From Planctomycetota bacterium (lineage in GTDB: Bacteria > Planctomycetota > Brocadiia > Brocadiales > Bathyanammoxibiaceae): DNA of 14,555 nucleotides. Shown here piece by piece: positions 6,318 to 14,178 of this stretch; the first letter of the stretch is position 1; each line of letters opens with the position of its first letter. Under the pieces are notes generated by a model, which searched no databases, was not told the origin of the DNA, and worked only from the letters and a program-made list of their open reading frames with translations. The stretch is from positions 1 through 14,555 of the forward strand of contig JAUVQR010000013.1 of the NCBI GenBank assembly GCA_030598065.1, read 5' to 3'. The position numbers and the translations under genes were made by a program.

Positions 6318-8077
6318 TGGAAGGACAACAGAGACCGTCTTCAATACAGCTCCTTCGGCCGGAAGTGGCCAGGAAGATATCCGCCGGTGAGGTTATTGAA
6401 CGGCCTTCGTCGGTGGTCAAGGAGCTGGTGGAAAACTCCATAGACGCGGGCTCTACCAGGATAGACGTGGAGGTGGCCGAGGGCGGTAAGACGCTTATCA
6501 GGGTCACGGACGACGGCATCGGTATCGCCCCGGAGGATCTGGAGAAAATCTTTCTTAAGCACGCGACCAGCAAGATTTCCGCCATGGAAGACCTGGAGAC
6601 CATAGATACCATGGGCTTCAGGGGTGAGGCGCTGGCCAGCATCGGGGCGGTGTCTATGGCCCGGATCGTCTCTTGCGCAAGGGGCAGCGACCGGGGTGCG
6701 GAGATTGAGGTAAGAGGTGGAGACCGGCAGAAGCGCAGGTACGTGGGCACGCCGGAGGGAACTCAGGTAGAGGTTAAGGAATTATTCTATAATATACCGG
6801 CCCGGAGAAAATTTCTGAAGTCCACCACCGCTGAAATGTCGCACATCTCAGAGGTACTTACCAGACTGGCGCTCTCTCATCCGGAGGTGCATTTTGTCTT
6901 TTCACATAACGGCCGCGAGGTCTTCAACCTGCCATCGGCATCTTCCTTGAAGGACAGGGTCGTCACTTATTATGGTGGGGAATTGGCCGGAGACCTTCTG
7001 TGTGTAAATTCTAGGGAACAGGGGCTGGAGGTCGCCGGATACACCCTTGCGCCGACCCATCACCGTACCAATACGCGAATGCAATATATCTTCCTGAACG
7101 GCAGGCCCATAAGGGACGCGGGCCTTACTCACGCCGTAAACAACGCGTACCGGACGCTGCTGCCGCCCGGCAGGTTCCCGGTGGTTTTTCTATCGCTCAA
7201 GATAGACCCGTCGTATGTAGACGTGAACGTTCACCCCACAAAGATAGAGGTCAGGTTCAGGGAGGCCTCCAGGGTCTATGGCCTTCTGCTGCAGGGCATA
7301 AAGAAGGCGCTGACTCAGTTTCAACCGGGGCTTACGCCTGTGCACCGTCCCGACTCCAGGATTGCTGCGGCGCCGTCGTCGTCCCATGGTGTTAGCGCTG
7401 CATACGAGCCGGGGGCTTCATCGTGCGCCGGCGACGGTGCCGGTGTGGCGGGGCAGCTTTTGCCGAAGGCGCATGCGACTGCGCCCAGGGTGGAGGATAC
7501 CGGCGCGGGGCACGGCAGGTTCATACAACTCCATTCAGCTTATATAGTTGAAGAAAGCCCAAAAGGCATAAACATCATCGACCAACATGCGCTCCATGAA
7601 GCCATACTATACCATGAGATAAAATCCACTATCCGGGAAAAGTCGTTGTCAAGCCAGAGGCTGCTTATACCTGAACTGGTAGAACTGAGCCATCAGGATT
7701 TCTTTCGCATCCTTGAGCTACGAGAAACCCTGGAGAGGCTGGGTCTGGAGCTGGAAGAGTTTGGCATCAACAGCGTCATAGTACGTTCTCTGCCTCAACT
7801 AATCAAAGACGTTGACATAAAAGGACTTATAAAAGAGCTCGCAGAAGGTGCCGAAGAGGGGTCCTCGTGTGACCAGGTACTTGACAGGGCAATAAACGTC
7901 ATGGCGTGTAGGGGTGCGGTGAAGTTCGGTGACAGGCTAAACACCCAGGAGCTGGCTGCCCTGCTGGAAAGGCGGAAGGACGACCTTCCGCACGCCCACT
8001 GCCCGCACGGCCGTCCTACCACCCTGTTTTTCCCCTTAGAGGAGTTGGACAGGCAGTTTAAGAGGACAGGCAAGTAA
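6317..8077 (+). CDS. mutL: DNA mismatch repair protein MutL, with endonuclease-type C-terminus
   Basis: The 586-residue MutL couples mismatch recognition by MutS to strand incision. The N-terminal GHKL ATPase has E36 and N40 in 'KELVENSIDAG', 'DDGIGI' (65-70) and 'GFRGEALASI' (100-109). Residues ~340-405 form a low-complexity Ala/Ser/Gly/Pro linker. The C-terminal domain has the latent endonuclease motifs: 'QRLLIP', D422-Q-H-A-L-H-E428, A530-C-R532 and C562-P-H-G-R-P567. The usual DQHAx2Ex4E has His433 at the last Glu position, with a Glu one residue later. The motifs match organisms without MutH, where MutL itself nicks DNA. ATG 6317 overlaps the tsaE stop, so translation is coupled. Confidence 0.96.
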   Translation: MEGQQRPSSIQLLRPEVARKISAGEVIERPSSVVKELVENSIDAGSTRIDVEVAEGGKTLIRVTDDGIGIAPEDLEKIFLKHATSKISAMEDLETIDTMGFRGEALASIGAVSMARIVSCARGSDRGAEIEVRGGDRQKRRYVGTPEGTQVEVKELFYNIPARRKFLKSTTAEMSHISEVLTRLALSHPEVHFVFSHNGREVFNLPSASSLKDRVVTYYGGELAGDLLCVNSREQGLEVAGYTLAPTHHRTNTRMQYIFLNGRPIRDAGLTHAVNNAYRTLLPPGRFPVVFLSLKIDPSYVDVNVHPTKIEVRFREASRVYGLLLQGIKKALTQFQPGLTPVHRPDSRIAAAPSSSHGVSAAYEPGASSCAGDGAGVAGQLLPKAHATAPRVEDTGAGHGRFIQLHSAYIVEESPKGINIIDQHALHEAILYHEIKSTIREKSLSSQRLLIPELVELSHQDFFRILELRETLERLGLELEEFGINSVIVRSLPQLIKDVDIKGLIKELAEGAEEGSSCDQVLDRAINVMACRGAVKFGDRLNTQELAALLERRKDDLPHAHCPHGRPTTLFFPLEELDRQFKRTGK

Positions 8078-8086
8078 CAAATAGCC

Positions 8087-8115
8087 TTGACTTTCACCAC
8101 TTCCAGTGCTAGTAT
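8087..8115 (+). promoter_or_regulatory. Sigma-70-like promoter for queD and hps-rraA
   Basis: TTGACT (8087-8092) and TAGTAT (8110-8115) are separated by exactly 17 bases, and TG at 8107-8108 gives an extended -10 (TGC-TAGTAT). Both hexamers match the consensus at 5/6 positions. This is the best promoter in the window. It lies ten bases after the mutL stop and implies a start near 8122 and a leader of about 130 bases before queD. Confidence 0.65.
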
Positions 8116-8131
8116 TTGTTATATCTTAACT

Positions 8132-8209
8132 GCCATGATATGCCGTCTTTAGGCGTGCAAGGTGGCGGAAAAAGAATGTTACTCTGTAGGGTGAGGGTGG
8201 ACCCATACA
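8132..8209 (+). promoter_or_regulatory. Structured 5' leader of queD: two hairpins
   Basis: Hairpin 1: GCCA (8132-8135) pairs with TGGC (8163-8166), and inside it ATGCC (8140-8144) pairs with GGCGT (8152-8156) around a 7-base loop. Hairpin 2: TGTA and GGGT (8185-8192) pair with ACCC (8201-8204) and TACA (8206-8209), with one bulged A. Neither is followed by a T-run. I could not match the leader to the preQ1 or tetrahydrofolate riboswitch consensus. It may be a regulatory leader, but this rests on visual pairing only. Confidence 0.35.
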
Positions 8210-8253
8210 CTGACGAACTTGCTTTTGTGCCTGCCTGTATCACATTGAAATAA
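8176..8253 (+). CDS. Possible 25-residue leader ORF abutting queD
   Basis: ATG 8176 follows GGAA (8167-8170) at a suitable distance and opens a 25-codon frame, MLLCRVRVDPYTDELAFVPA then CITLK. It ends at TAA 8251-8253, directly before the queD ATG 8254 and in the same reading frame. queD has no Shine-Dalgarno-like sequence of its own, so reinitiation from this ORF would be one way to translate it. The peptide resembles nothing I recognise, and an ORF of this size can be chance. Confidence 0.3.
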   Translation: MLLCRVRVDPYTDELAFVPACITLK

Positions 8254-8619
8254 ATGTACGAATTGATGGTAGAGACATACTTTGCCGCCGCTCACTCGCT
8301 AAGAGGACACCAAGGCAAGTGTGAAAACTTGCATGGCCATAACTGGAAGGTTCAGGTAGTGCTGAATGCCGATAAATTAAATGGCCTGGGTATGGTCTTG
8401 GACTTCAAGGACGCCAAGGCGGTTTTGAACGAAATCCTTGAGTCCTATGACCACAAGAACCTTAATGACCTTGCGTATTTTAAAGAAACCAACCCCACTA
8501 CAGAGAATGTGTCAAGGGCCCTTTACGCGGAACTTTCCAGAAAACTACCCGAAGAGGTTTCTGTGCGTAAGGTAGCGGTCTGGGAGTCTGAGAGATGCGG
8601 GGCCTCATATTTTGAATAG
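8254..8619 (+). CDS. queD: 6-carboxy-5,6,7,8-tetrahydropterin synthase, QueD/PTPS family
   Basis: The 121-residue tunnel-fold enzyme acts on 7,8-dihydroneopterin triphosphate. QueD makes 6-carboxytetrahydropterin for queuosine in tRNA. Zinc ligands are H14, H27 and H29; C23 is the catalytic Cys in C-E-N-L-H-G-H. 'DHKNLN' (66-71), 'PTTEN' (81-85) and E111 in 'WESERCGASY' complete the active site. The Cys-x3-HGH spacing is the PTPS-I (QueD) signature. The Glu directly after Cys gives CExxHGH, which I recall as the mark of dual PTPS-I/III enzymes that also serve folate synthesis. An in-frame TAA immediately before ATG 8254 fixes this start unless it is read through. The hps-rraA gene follows after 24 bases. 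Confidence 0.92.
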   Translation: MYELMVETYFAAAHSLRGHQGKCENLHGHNWKVQVVLNADKLNGLGMVLDFKDAKAVLNEILESYDHKNLNDLAYFKETNPTTENVSRALYAELSRKLPEEVSVRKVAVWESERCGASYFE

Positions 8620-8643
8620 CTCTTTTAAAAATTGGTGTCCGGG

Positions 8644-9933
8644 ATGCCACCCATCCTTCAAGTAGCCCTAGACTTTGTGGACCTGCACAGGGCCGTCAAG
8701 GTCGCGGAAGAGGCGGTGGAAGGCGGGGCGGACCGGCTGGAGGCGGGCACTCCCCTGATAAAGAGTGAGGGGTTGAACGCGGTCAGACGGTTGCACGAGG
8801 CCTTTCCCCACATACCCATTGTGGCAGATACGAAGACCATGGACACGGGTCGCATCGAGATGGAAACGGCGGCCAAGGCGGGCGCCTGCGGCGCTATAGT
8901 TATGGGCGCCGCGTCCGACACCACCATTAAGGAGTGTATACGGGCGGGTCGCAATTATGGTATTGACGTGGGTGTAGACCTGCTCGGAGTTAAAGACACC
9001 TTGTCGCGCGCAAAAGAGGTGCAGGGCTGGGGCGCTAGCTATGTCAATGTTCATGTGCCCGTTGATGACCAGATGAAGGGCCTTGAACCGTTTGACGAGT
9101 TGAAGCGGATAACGACTCAGGCGAGTATACCCGTGGCCGTTGCCGGAGGGATAAATTCCGAGAACGCGGCCGAGGCCGTGAAGGCCGGGGCAGAGATAGT
9201 AGTGGTAGGAGGGGCCATCAGCAAGGCCCCTGACGCCAGGAAGGCGACGCGTGAGATAAAAGAGGCCTTGCTCGAGTCCAAGAGCATCCGGTCGGAGCTG
9301 TACAGGAGGGTCTCCGGGGACGGGGTAAAGGAGGTGCTACTTAAGGTTTCCACCTCCAACATATCGGATGGAAGCCACCGTGCCGTCGGTCTGGCTGAGC
9401 TTACGGCGGTTACCAGTGGTGTGAAGATGGTGGGCAGGGCCTTGACGGTGAGATGTTATCCCGGTGACTGGGCAAAGCCCGTTGAGGCCATAGATATAGC
9501 AGAGGAAGGGCAGGTGCTGGTGATAGACGCCGGCGGTACGGGACCTGCCGTATGGGGCGAGCTGGCAACACTTAGTGCCCGTCAAAAAGGCCTGGCGGGA
9601 GTGGTTGTAAACGGCGCGGTAAGGGACACTGGTGAGATTCGTAAATTGGGGTTTCCTGTCTTTGCCAGGCTGGTTCTGCCGAACGCCGGCGAACCGAAGG
9701 GTTTTGGCGAGATAGGGGTAGCGGTAAACATATCAGGAATAACCATATGTCCGGGCGATTGGGTCGTTGGAGACGATGACGGCCTGATGGTGGTTCCGGC
9801 CCGGCACGCCGGGGAGATGGCGAACCATGCCATGGACTGGCTTGAGCGGGAAAACAGGATAAGGTCTGAGATACAGGAAGGAAACGTCTCATTGGCGAAG
9901 GTAATCGACCTTCTGAAGTGGGAGAAGAAATAG
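8644..9933 (+). CDS. Bifunctional 3-hexulose-6-phosphate synthase / RraA-like protein
   Basis: Two domains are fused. Residues ~1-210 are an orotidine-phosphate-decarboxylase-suite (beta/alpha)8 barrel of the Hps type: 'LQVALDF' at the start, 'EAGTPLIKSEG', the D62-T-K-T-M-D67 signature (DxKxxD) and 'VAGGIN'. Hps condenses formaldehyde with ribulose 5-phosphate, or runs in reverse to supply pentose. Residues ~217-429 match RraA and the related 4-hydroxy-4-methyl-2-oxoglutarate aldolases, with 'WGEL' and R327-D328 exactly 20 residues after E306. The role of the second domain is unclear: RNase E regulator or small aldolase/decarboxylase. No hexulose-phosphate isomerase (Phi) gene lies in the window. 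TTG 8632 and GTG 8635 are also in frame; ATG 8644 matches the usual Hps N-terminus. It lacks a clear ribosome binding site and is probably cotranscribed with queD. Confidence 0.9.
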   Translation: MPPILQVALDFVDLHRAVKVAEEAVEGGADRLEAGTPLIKSEGLNAVRRLHEAFPHIPIVADTKTMDTGRIEMETAAKAGACGAIVMGAASDTTIKECIRAGRNYGIDVGVDLLGVKDTLSRAKEVQGWGASYVNVHVPVDDQMKGLEPFDELKRITTQASIPVAVAGGINSENAAEAVKAGAEIVVVGGAISKAPDARKATREIKEALLESKSIRSELYRRVSGDGVKEVLLKVSTSNISDGSHRAVGLAELTAVTSGVKMVGRALTVRCYPGDWAKPVEAIDIAEEGQVLVIDAGGTGPAVWGELATLSARQKGLAGVVVNGAVRDTGEIRKLGFPVFARLVLPNAGEPKGFGEIGVAVNISGITICPGDWVVGDDDGLMVVPARHAGEMANHAMDWLERENRIRSEIQEGNVSLAKVIDLLKWEKK

Positions 9934-10022
9934 CAGCCGTCCGTGGGACATAGACGTTCTGCAGCGGAGAGCTGACGAGGCCTCGGCCTTTCATTCATTG
10001 TTAAAAAGGATTTTTTCTTCTA

Positions 10023-10547
10023 ATGAAGTGTGAAGCATGCAATAAGAGACACGCCACGGTACACCTGACGGAGATCGCGAGCGGTGAAAAGAAAGAGCAG
10101 CACCTCTGCGACGAGTGTGCGCACAACCTGAATGACCAGTTGATAAAAATGCCTTCTCCTACCGACATACTCACCAACCTCATAAATCAGGTGGCGCCGG
10201 AGATAGGCGAGATGTCGAAGACGTCCTGTCCGGCCTGTGGGATGTCGTATCTGGAATTCCGTTCGAGCGGGAGGCTTGGCTGCCCCATGGATTACACGGC
10301 CTTCAAGAAGGGCCTGGTGCCATTGCTTGAGAAGATGCACGGCTCTGCGCAGCACATAGGCAAGGTGCCCAGCCGCGCGGGGAAAGAGCTGGTGGTAAAG
10401 AACGAGGTGCTTCAACTCAGGAAGGAATTGGACAAGGCGGTCGAGAAGGAAGACTACGAGAAGGCCGCGAAGATACGCGACCGTATATTCGAAGTAACAG
10501 GGAATGACAGCGACAATGTTAAAGGAACTTTACAACAAGACGGGTGA
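10023..10547 (+). CDS. mcsA: McsA, zinc-finger and UVR-motif activator of the protein-arginine kinase
   Basis: The 174-residue cytosolic adaptor activates McsB. The first zinc site is C3-x2-C6 with C29-x2-C32. The second is C69-x2-C72 with C87. Where Bacillus McsA has GCxxC, this protein reads 'GCPMDY', so Asp90 stands at the fourth Cys. A UVR motif ('VLQLRKELDKAVEKEDYEKA' onward, 129-155) forms the C-terminal helical pair. AAAAAGGA (10003-10010) lies 12 bases upstream of ATG 10023. The gene overlaps mcsB by 32 bases, and the order mcsA-mcsB-clpC matches the Bacillus operon without its repressor ctsR. The upstream gap 9934-10022 holds a CGAGGCCTCG palindrome (9976-9985 approx.) but no clear promoter, CtsR box or CIRCE element. 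Confidence 0.92.
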   Translation: MKCEACNKRHATVHLTEIASGEKKEQHLCDECAHNLNDQLIKMPSPTDILTNLINQVAPEIGEMSKTSCPACGMSYLEFRSSGRLGCPMDYTAFKKGLVPLLEKMHGSAQHIGKVPSRAGKELVVKNEVLQLRKELDKAVEKEDYEKAAKIRDRIFEVTGNDSDNVKGTLQQDG

Positions 10548-11571
10548 TTGGCTCAGGGGCACGGGCCCGGAGGCCGACACCGTTATAAGCACCAGGATAA
10601 GGCTGGCCAGAAACCTGGCCAACTTCCCTTTTCTCAGTAGGGCCAACATTGAGCAAAAGAGGGAGATAGAACGGCTCATAAGGGAAAAGATAAAGGAAGC
10701 TGCGGACACGAAAGACCTTCACTATATAAGGCTTTCCGATATAAGCTCCGTGGACAGGCTTTTTCTGATGGAAAGACGACTTATAAGCAGGGAACACGCC
10801 GGGGGCGACGGTGAGCGCGGGGTTGCTTTCGGCAGGTCGGAGACCATCAGCGTCATGGTCAACGAGGAGGACCATCTCAGGATTCAGGTCATACGGTCGG
10901 GCTTTGAGCTCAGGGAGGCGTGGAAGGCCATCAATGAGACGGACGACATCCTGGAGAGAGAACTTAAATACGCCTTCAGCCCTACCTTCGGTTACCTGAC
11001 CGCCTGTCCGACCAATGTCGGTACCGGTATGAGGGCCTCGGTGATGTTGCACCTGCCTGCGCTTGGGCTTACGCATCACATAGAAAAGGTGTTTAACGCC
11101 GTGGGTAAATTGGGGCTGATAGTCAGAGGGCTATATGGTGAAGGTACCCAGATACTGGGCGACCTTTACCAGATTTCAAACCAGTTCACGTTGGGCAAGT
11201 CAGAGGCTGAAATCCTTGAGATTATGGAGAGCGTGGTTCCCAGGATTACCAGTTACGAACGCATGGCCAGGGAAGCGCTGGTCACGGATAACGGGAAACA
11301 ATTGGAGGACAGGATATGGCGCTCGTACGGTATGCTAAAGATGGCGCGAATGCTGTCCTCTGAGGAGACGATGCACCTGTTGTCGCAGGTACGCCTGGGC
11401 GTAAACATCGGTGTACTCAGTGACGTATCAATCAAAACGCTCAATGAGCTTTTTATACTCACCCTTCCGGCGCACTTGCAAAAAATAGAGGGGAAAGAGC
11501 TGGAAGCGACTCAAAGAAACGTGTTGCGGGCCTCCTTTGTCAGGAAGCGTTTAGGCGGCACAAACCAGTAA
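10516..11571 (+). CDS. mcsB: McsB, protein-arginine kinase
   Basis: The 352-residue kinase phosphorylates arginine side chains of misfolded or regulatory proteins, marking them for ClpC-ClpP. It belongs to the ATP:guanido phosphotransferase family. Motifs are 'STRIRLARNL' (25-34), N116-E-E-D119 (substrate-side acids), C164-P-T-N-V-G-T-G (active-site loop) and 'YGEGTQILGDLYQISNQ' with E209. Bacterial McsB usually has an RDxxRA phosphoarginine-binding site near the C-terminus; here it is R334-N-V-L-R-A339, with Asp changed to Asn. ATG 10504 is also in frame but sits directly on the AGGGA (10499-10503), so ATG 10516, 12 bases after it, is preferred. It overlaps mcsA, suggesting coupled translation. 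Confidence 0.95.
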   Translation: MLKELYNKTGDWLRGTGPEADTVISTRIRLARNLANFPFLSRANIEQKREIERLIREKIKEAADTKDLHYIRLSDISSVDRLFLMERRLISREHAGGDGERGVAFGRSETISVMVNEEDHLRIQVIRSGFELREAWKAINETDDILERELKYAFSPTFGYLTACPTNVGTGMRASVMLHLPALGLTHHIEKVFNAVGKLGLIVRGLYGEGTQILGDLYQISNQFTLGKSEAEILEIMESVVPRITSYERMAREALVTDNGKQLEDRIWRSYGMLKMARMLSSEETMHLLSQVRLGVNIGVLSDVSIKTLNELFILTLPAHLQKIEGKELEATQRNVLRASFVRKRLGGTNQ

Positions 11572-11583
11572 GGAAGGAAGTTC

Positions 11584-14058
11584 ATGTTTGACAAGTTTAC
11601 GGACAGAGCAAGAAAGGTGATGGCCTTGGCCAGGGAAGAGGCCAGGCGATACAACCACGAATACATTGGCACGGAGCACATACTTCTTGGTCTCGTAAAG
11701 GAAGGTAGCGGTGTCGCCGCCAACGTGCTTCAGAACCTGGATATTGAGCTTAAAAAGATACGTATAGAGGTTGAAAAGATAGTCCAGACGGGTCCGGACC
11801 TGGTCTCCGTAGGGCAACTTCCGTTCACGCCAAAGGTGAAGAAGGTGCTGGAATTTGCCATGGAGGAGGCGAAGAATCTGGGCCATAACTATATAGGCAC
11901 CGAACATCTGCTGCTCGGTCTGTTAAGAGAGCACGAGGGTGTTGCGGCCCAGGTGCTTCTTAATCTCGGCGTCAAGCTTGAAGACGTCAGGGAGGAGGTT
12001 ATTAGCCTTCTGGGTGCGGAGCCGGTGCATCATGGCGAAGGCCCCGAGAAAGAAGAGAAAAAGGGTAAATCAAAGACACCCGCGCTGGATTCATTCGGTC
12101 GTGACCTTACTCAGCAGGCAGAGAATTCGGAGCTGGACCCGGTCATCGGACGCCAGGATGTTATAGAGAGGGTTATACAGATATTGTGCCGGCGCACGAA
12201 GAACAACCCGGTGCTGCTTGGAGAGGCCGGTGTCGGTAAGACGGCAATAGTAGAGGGACTGGCGCAGGCGATAATTGCAGGGACGGTTCCCGAGATACTT
12301 TTGGGCCGCCGCATAGTGGCTCTTGACCTGGCTATGATAGTGGCGGGTACGAAGTACAGGGGGCAGTTTGAAGAGAGGATAAAGGCGGTCATGTCGGAGG
12401 TCCGCCGCGCAAAGAACGTGATTCTCTTCATAGACGAGCTTCACACGCTGGTGGGCGCGGGCGGGGCAGAGGGCGCGATAGACGCGTCTAACGTCCTGAA
12501 GCCGGCCCTGTCCAGGGGTGAGATACAGTGTATAGGCGCAACCACCCTGGACGAGTACCGCAAGTATATAGAAAAAGACGGCGCGCTTGAGAGACGCTTC
12601 CAGACTATAGTGGTGGACCCGCCCAGCAAGTCCGACACGGTAGAAATACTTAAGGGCCTGAAGAACCGTTATGAGGCCCACCACAAGGTGCAGATTACGG
12701 AAGGCGCTATTGTGGCGGCTACCGAACTCTCCAGCCGTTATATAACGGGGCGGTTCCTGCCCGACAAGGCCATCGACGTTATCGACGAGGCCAGCGCGCG
12801 TATCAGGTTGAAGAACATGGCGCAGCCGCCGGACCTTAAGCATCTTGAAGTAGAGATGGTGAGGCTTGATAAAGACAAGGACGAGTCGGTCGCCGTCCAG
12901 GATTTTGAGAGGGCCGCTCGTCTTAGGGATAAGGCCGACAAGCTGAAGAAAAAGAAGGAATCCATTGAGCGGAAGTGGAGGGAAAGATGCTCGGAGACGA
13001 CCGCCATCGTTGACGAGGAGGTGGTAACGGAAGTGGTTTCTAAGATGACGGGTATCCCCCTTACAAGGATGGAGACCAAAGAGGCGAAGAAGCTGCTGAA
13101 CCTTGAGAAAGAGCTCCATAAGATGGTGGTGAGCCAGGACGAGGCCGTAAGGGCCGTCTCCAAGGCCGTCCGCCGCTCGCGGGCGGGGTTGAAGAGCCCT
13201 GAGCGCCCGGTGGCGACGTTTATCTTCGTTGGCCCCTCCGGCGTGGGTAAGACGCATCTTGCAAAGAGTCTCGCTAAATTTATGTTCGGCGAGGAAGAGG
13301 CGCTGGTACAGATAGACATGTCCGAGTATATGGAGAAACACAACGTCTCCAGGTTAATCGGCGCGCCTCCCGGCTACATCGGCTATGAAGAGGGCGGCCA
13401 GCTGACCGAGAGAATCCGGCGCCGGCCGTATGCGGTTGTGCTGCTCGATGAGCTTGAGAAGGCGCATCCAGACGTCTTCAACATGCTTTTGCAGATAATG
13501 GAAGAGGGTAAGCTTACCGACAGCTTTGGCAGGAAAGTGGACTTCCGCAACGTCGTGCTGATTATGACCTCAAATATCGGGGCAGACGTCATAAAGAACC
13601 CGTCCACCCTGGGCTTCCGGACGAGTGCCGGAGAACAACCGTACGACGCCATGAAGGAACAGCTTATGAAGGTTGTGGAGAAACACTTCAGGCTGGAATT
13701 CCTGAACCGTATCGACGGCGTTATAGTATTCAGGGCGCTTACCAAGGAGGATCTGCAGAAGATTATCCAGATAGAACTGGAAAAGCTTAAGAAGAGGCTG
13801 AGTAACTACAACATTACCATCTCTCTAAATGAAGAGGCGCTCGATTACATTATTGAGAAGGGCTACGACCCGCAGTTCGGTGCAAGGCCGTTAAGGCGCG
13901 CCATAGAAAACGATATAGAGGACCCCCTGGCGGAGGAACTCCTTCAGGGCAAGTTCGTCAACGGCGCCTCTATAGACGTCAAGGTGGTGGAAGGGAAACT
14001 GGCCTTCGAGGAGGTGCATCCTCCGGAACCGGCCTTAAGCGGCGAATCGGGGAAGTAA
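11584..14058 (+). CDS. clpC: ClpC, AAA+ unfoldase subunit of the Clp protease
   Basis: The 824-residue Hsp100 ATPase unfolds substrates into ClpP. Two Clp-N repeats lie at ~1-145, with 'IGTEH' at E31 and E107, near the phosphoarginine pockets known in Bacillus ClpC. AAA domain 1 has Walker A G213-E-A-G-V-G-K-T220 and Walker B 'ILFIDE' (280-285). A middle domain with a UVR-type segment (~residues 420-465) marks it as ClpC rather than ClpA. AAA domain 2 has G550-P-S-G-V-G-K-T557. L676-G-F678 is the ClpP-docking tripeptide. ATG 11584 follows AAGGAAGG closely, the strongest ribosome binding site in the window, 12 bases after mcsB. No clpP is present in the window. Confidence 0.97.
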   Translation: MFDKFTDRARKVMALAREEARRYNHEYIGTEHILLGLVKEGSGVAANVLQNLDIELKKIRIEVEKIVQTGPDLVSVGQLPFTPKVKKVLEFAMEEAKNLGHNYIGTEHLLLGLLREHEGVAAQVLLNLGVKLEDVREEVISLLGAEPVHHGEGPEKEEKKGKSKTPALDSFGRDLTQQAENSELDPVIGRQDVIERVIQILCRRTKNNPVLLGEAGVGKTAIVEGLAQAIIAGTVPEILLGRRIVALDLAMIVAGTKYRGQFEERIKAVMSEVRRAKNVILFIDELHTLVGAGGAEGAIDASNVLKPALSRGEIQCIGATTLDEYRKYIEKDGALERRFQTIVVDPPSKSDTVEILKGLKNRYEAHHKVQITEGAIVAATELSSRYITGRFLPDKAIDVIDEASARIRLKNMAQPPDLKHLEVEMVRLDKDKDESVAVQDFERAARLRDKADKLKKKKESIERKWRERCSETTAIVDEEVVTEVVSKMTGIPLTRMETKEAKKLLNLEKELHKMVVSQDEAVRAVSKAVRRSRAGLKSPERPVATFIFVGPSGVGKTHLAKSLAKFMFGEEEALVQIDMSEYMEKHNVSRLIGAPPGYIGYEEGGQLTERIRRRPYAVVLLDELEKAHPDVFNMLLQIMEEGKLTDSFGRKVDFRNVVLIMTSNIGADVIKNPSTLGFRTSAGEQPYDAMKEQLMKVVEKHFRLEFLNRIDGVIVFRALTKEDLQKIIQIELEKLKKRLSNYNITISLNEEALDYIIEKGYDPQFGARPLRRAIENDIEDPLAEELLQGKFVNGASIDVKVVEGKLAFEEVHPPEPALSGESGK

Positions 14059-14142
14059 CACCAAAGAGAGAGCGGGCACACGCGCCGCCGCCCCTGCTGA
14101 AACCCGGTAGATTGGGGCTATGCCGCGGTAGACAAGCTCACT

Positions 14143-14160
14143 GATAAACACGATAAACAC
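14143..14160. repeat. Tandem 9-mer, two copies
   Basis: GATAAACAC occurs twice head to tail in the clpC 3' untranslated region, about 20 bases before the terminator. It probably reflects slippage. The 14059-14142 stretch before it shows nothing else I can name. Confidence 0.6.
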
Positions 14161-14178
14161 ATAGAAAAATAAGAATAA

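Noticed and set aside
8116..8253. preQ1 or tetrahydrofolate riboswitch ahead of queD
   Set aside because: The two hairpins do not match the consensus pseudoknot or core bases that I know for these classes.
8632..8643. TTG 8632 or GTG 8635 as start of hps-rraA
   Set aside because: They add only three or four residues, have no ribosome binding site, and ATG 8644 matches the conserved Hps N-terminus.
9934..10022. CtsR box or CIRCE heat-shock operator before mcsA
   Set aside because: Neither the GGTCAAA direct repeat nor the TTAGCACTC inverted repeat is present.
12091..13341. Long open frame (416 codons) on the minus strand inside clpC
   Set aside because: It is fully antisense to a conserved ClpC coding region; its product is rich in His, Arg and Leu with no recognisable domain. 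It results from codon bias in clpC.
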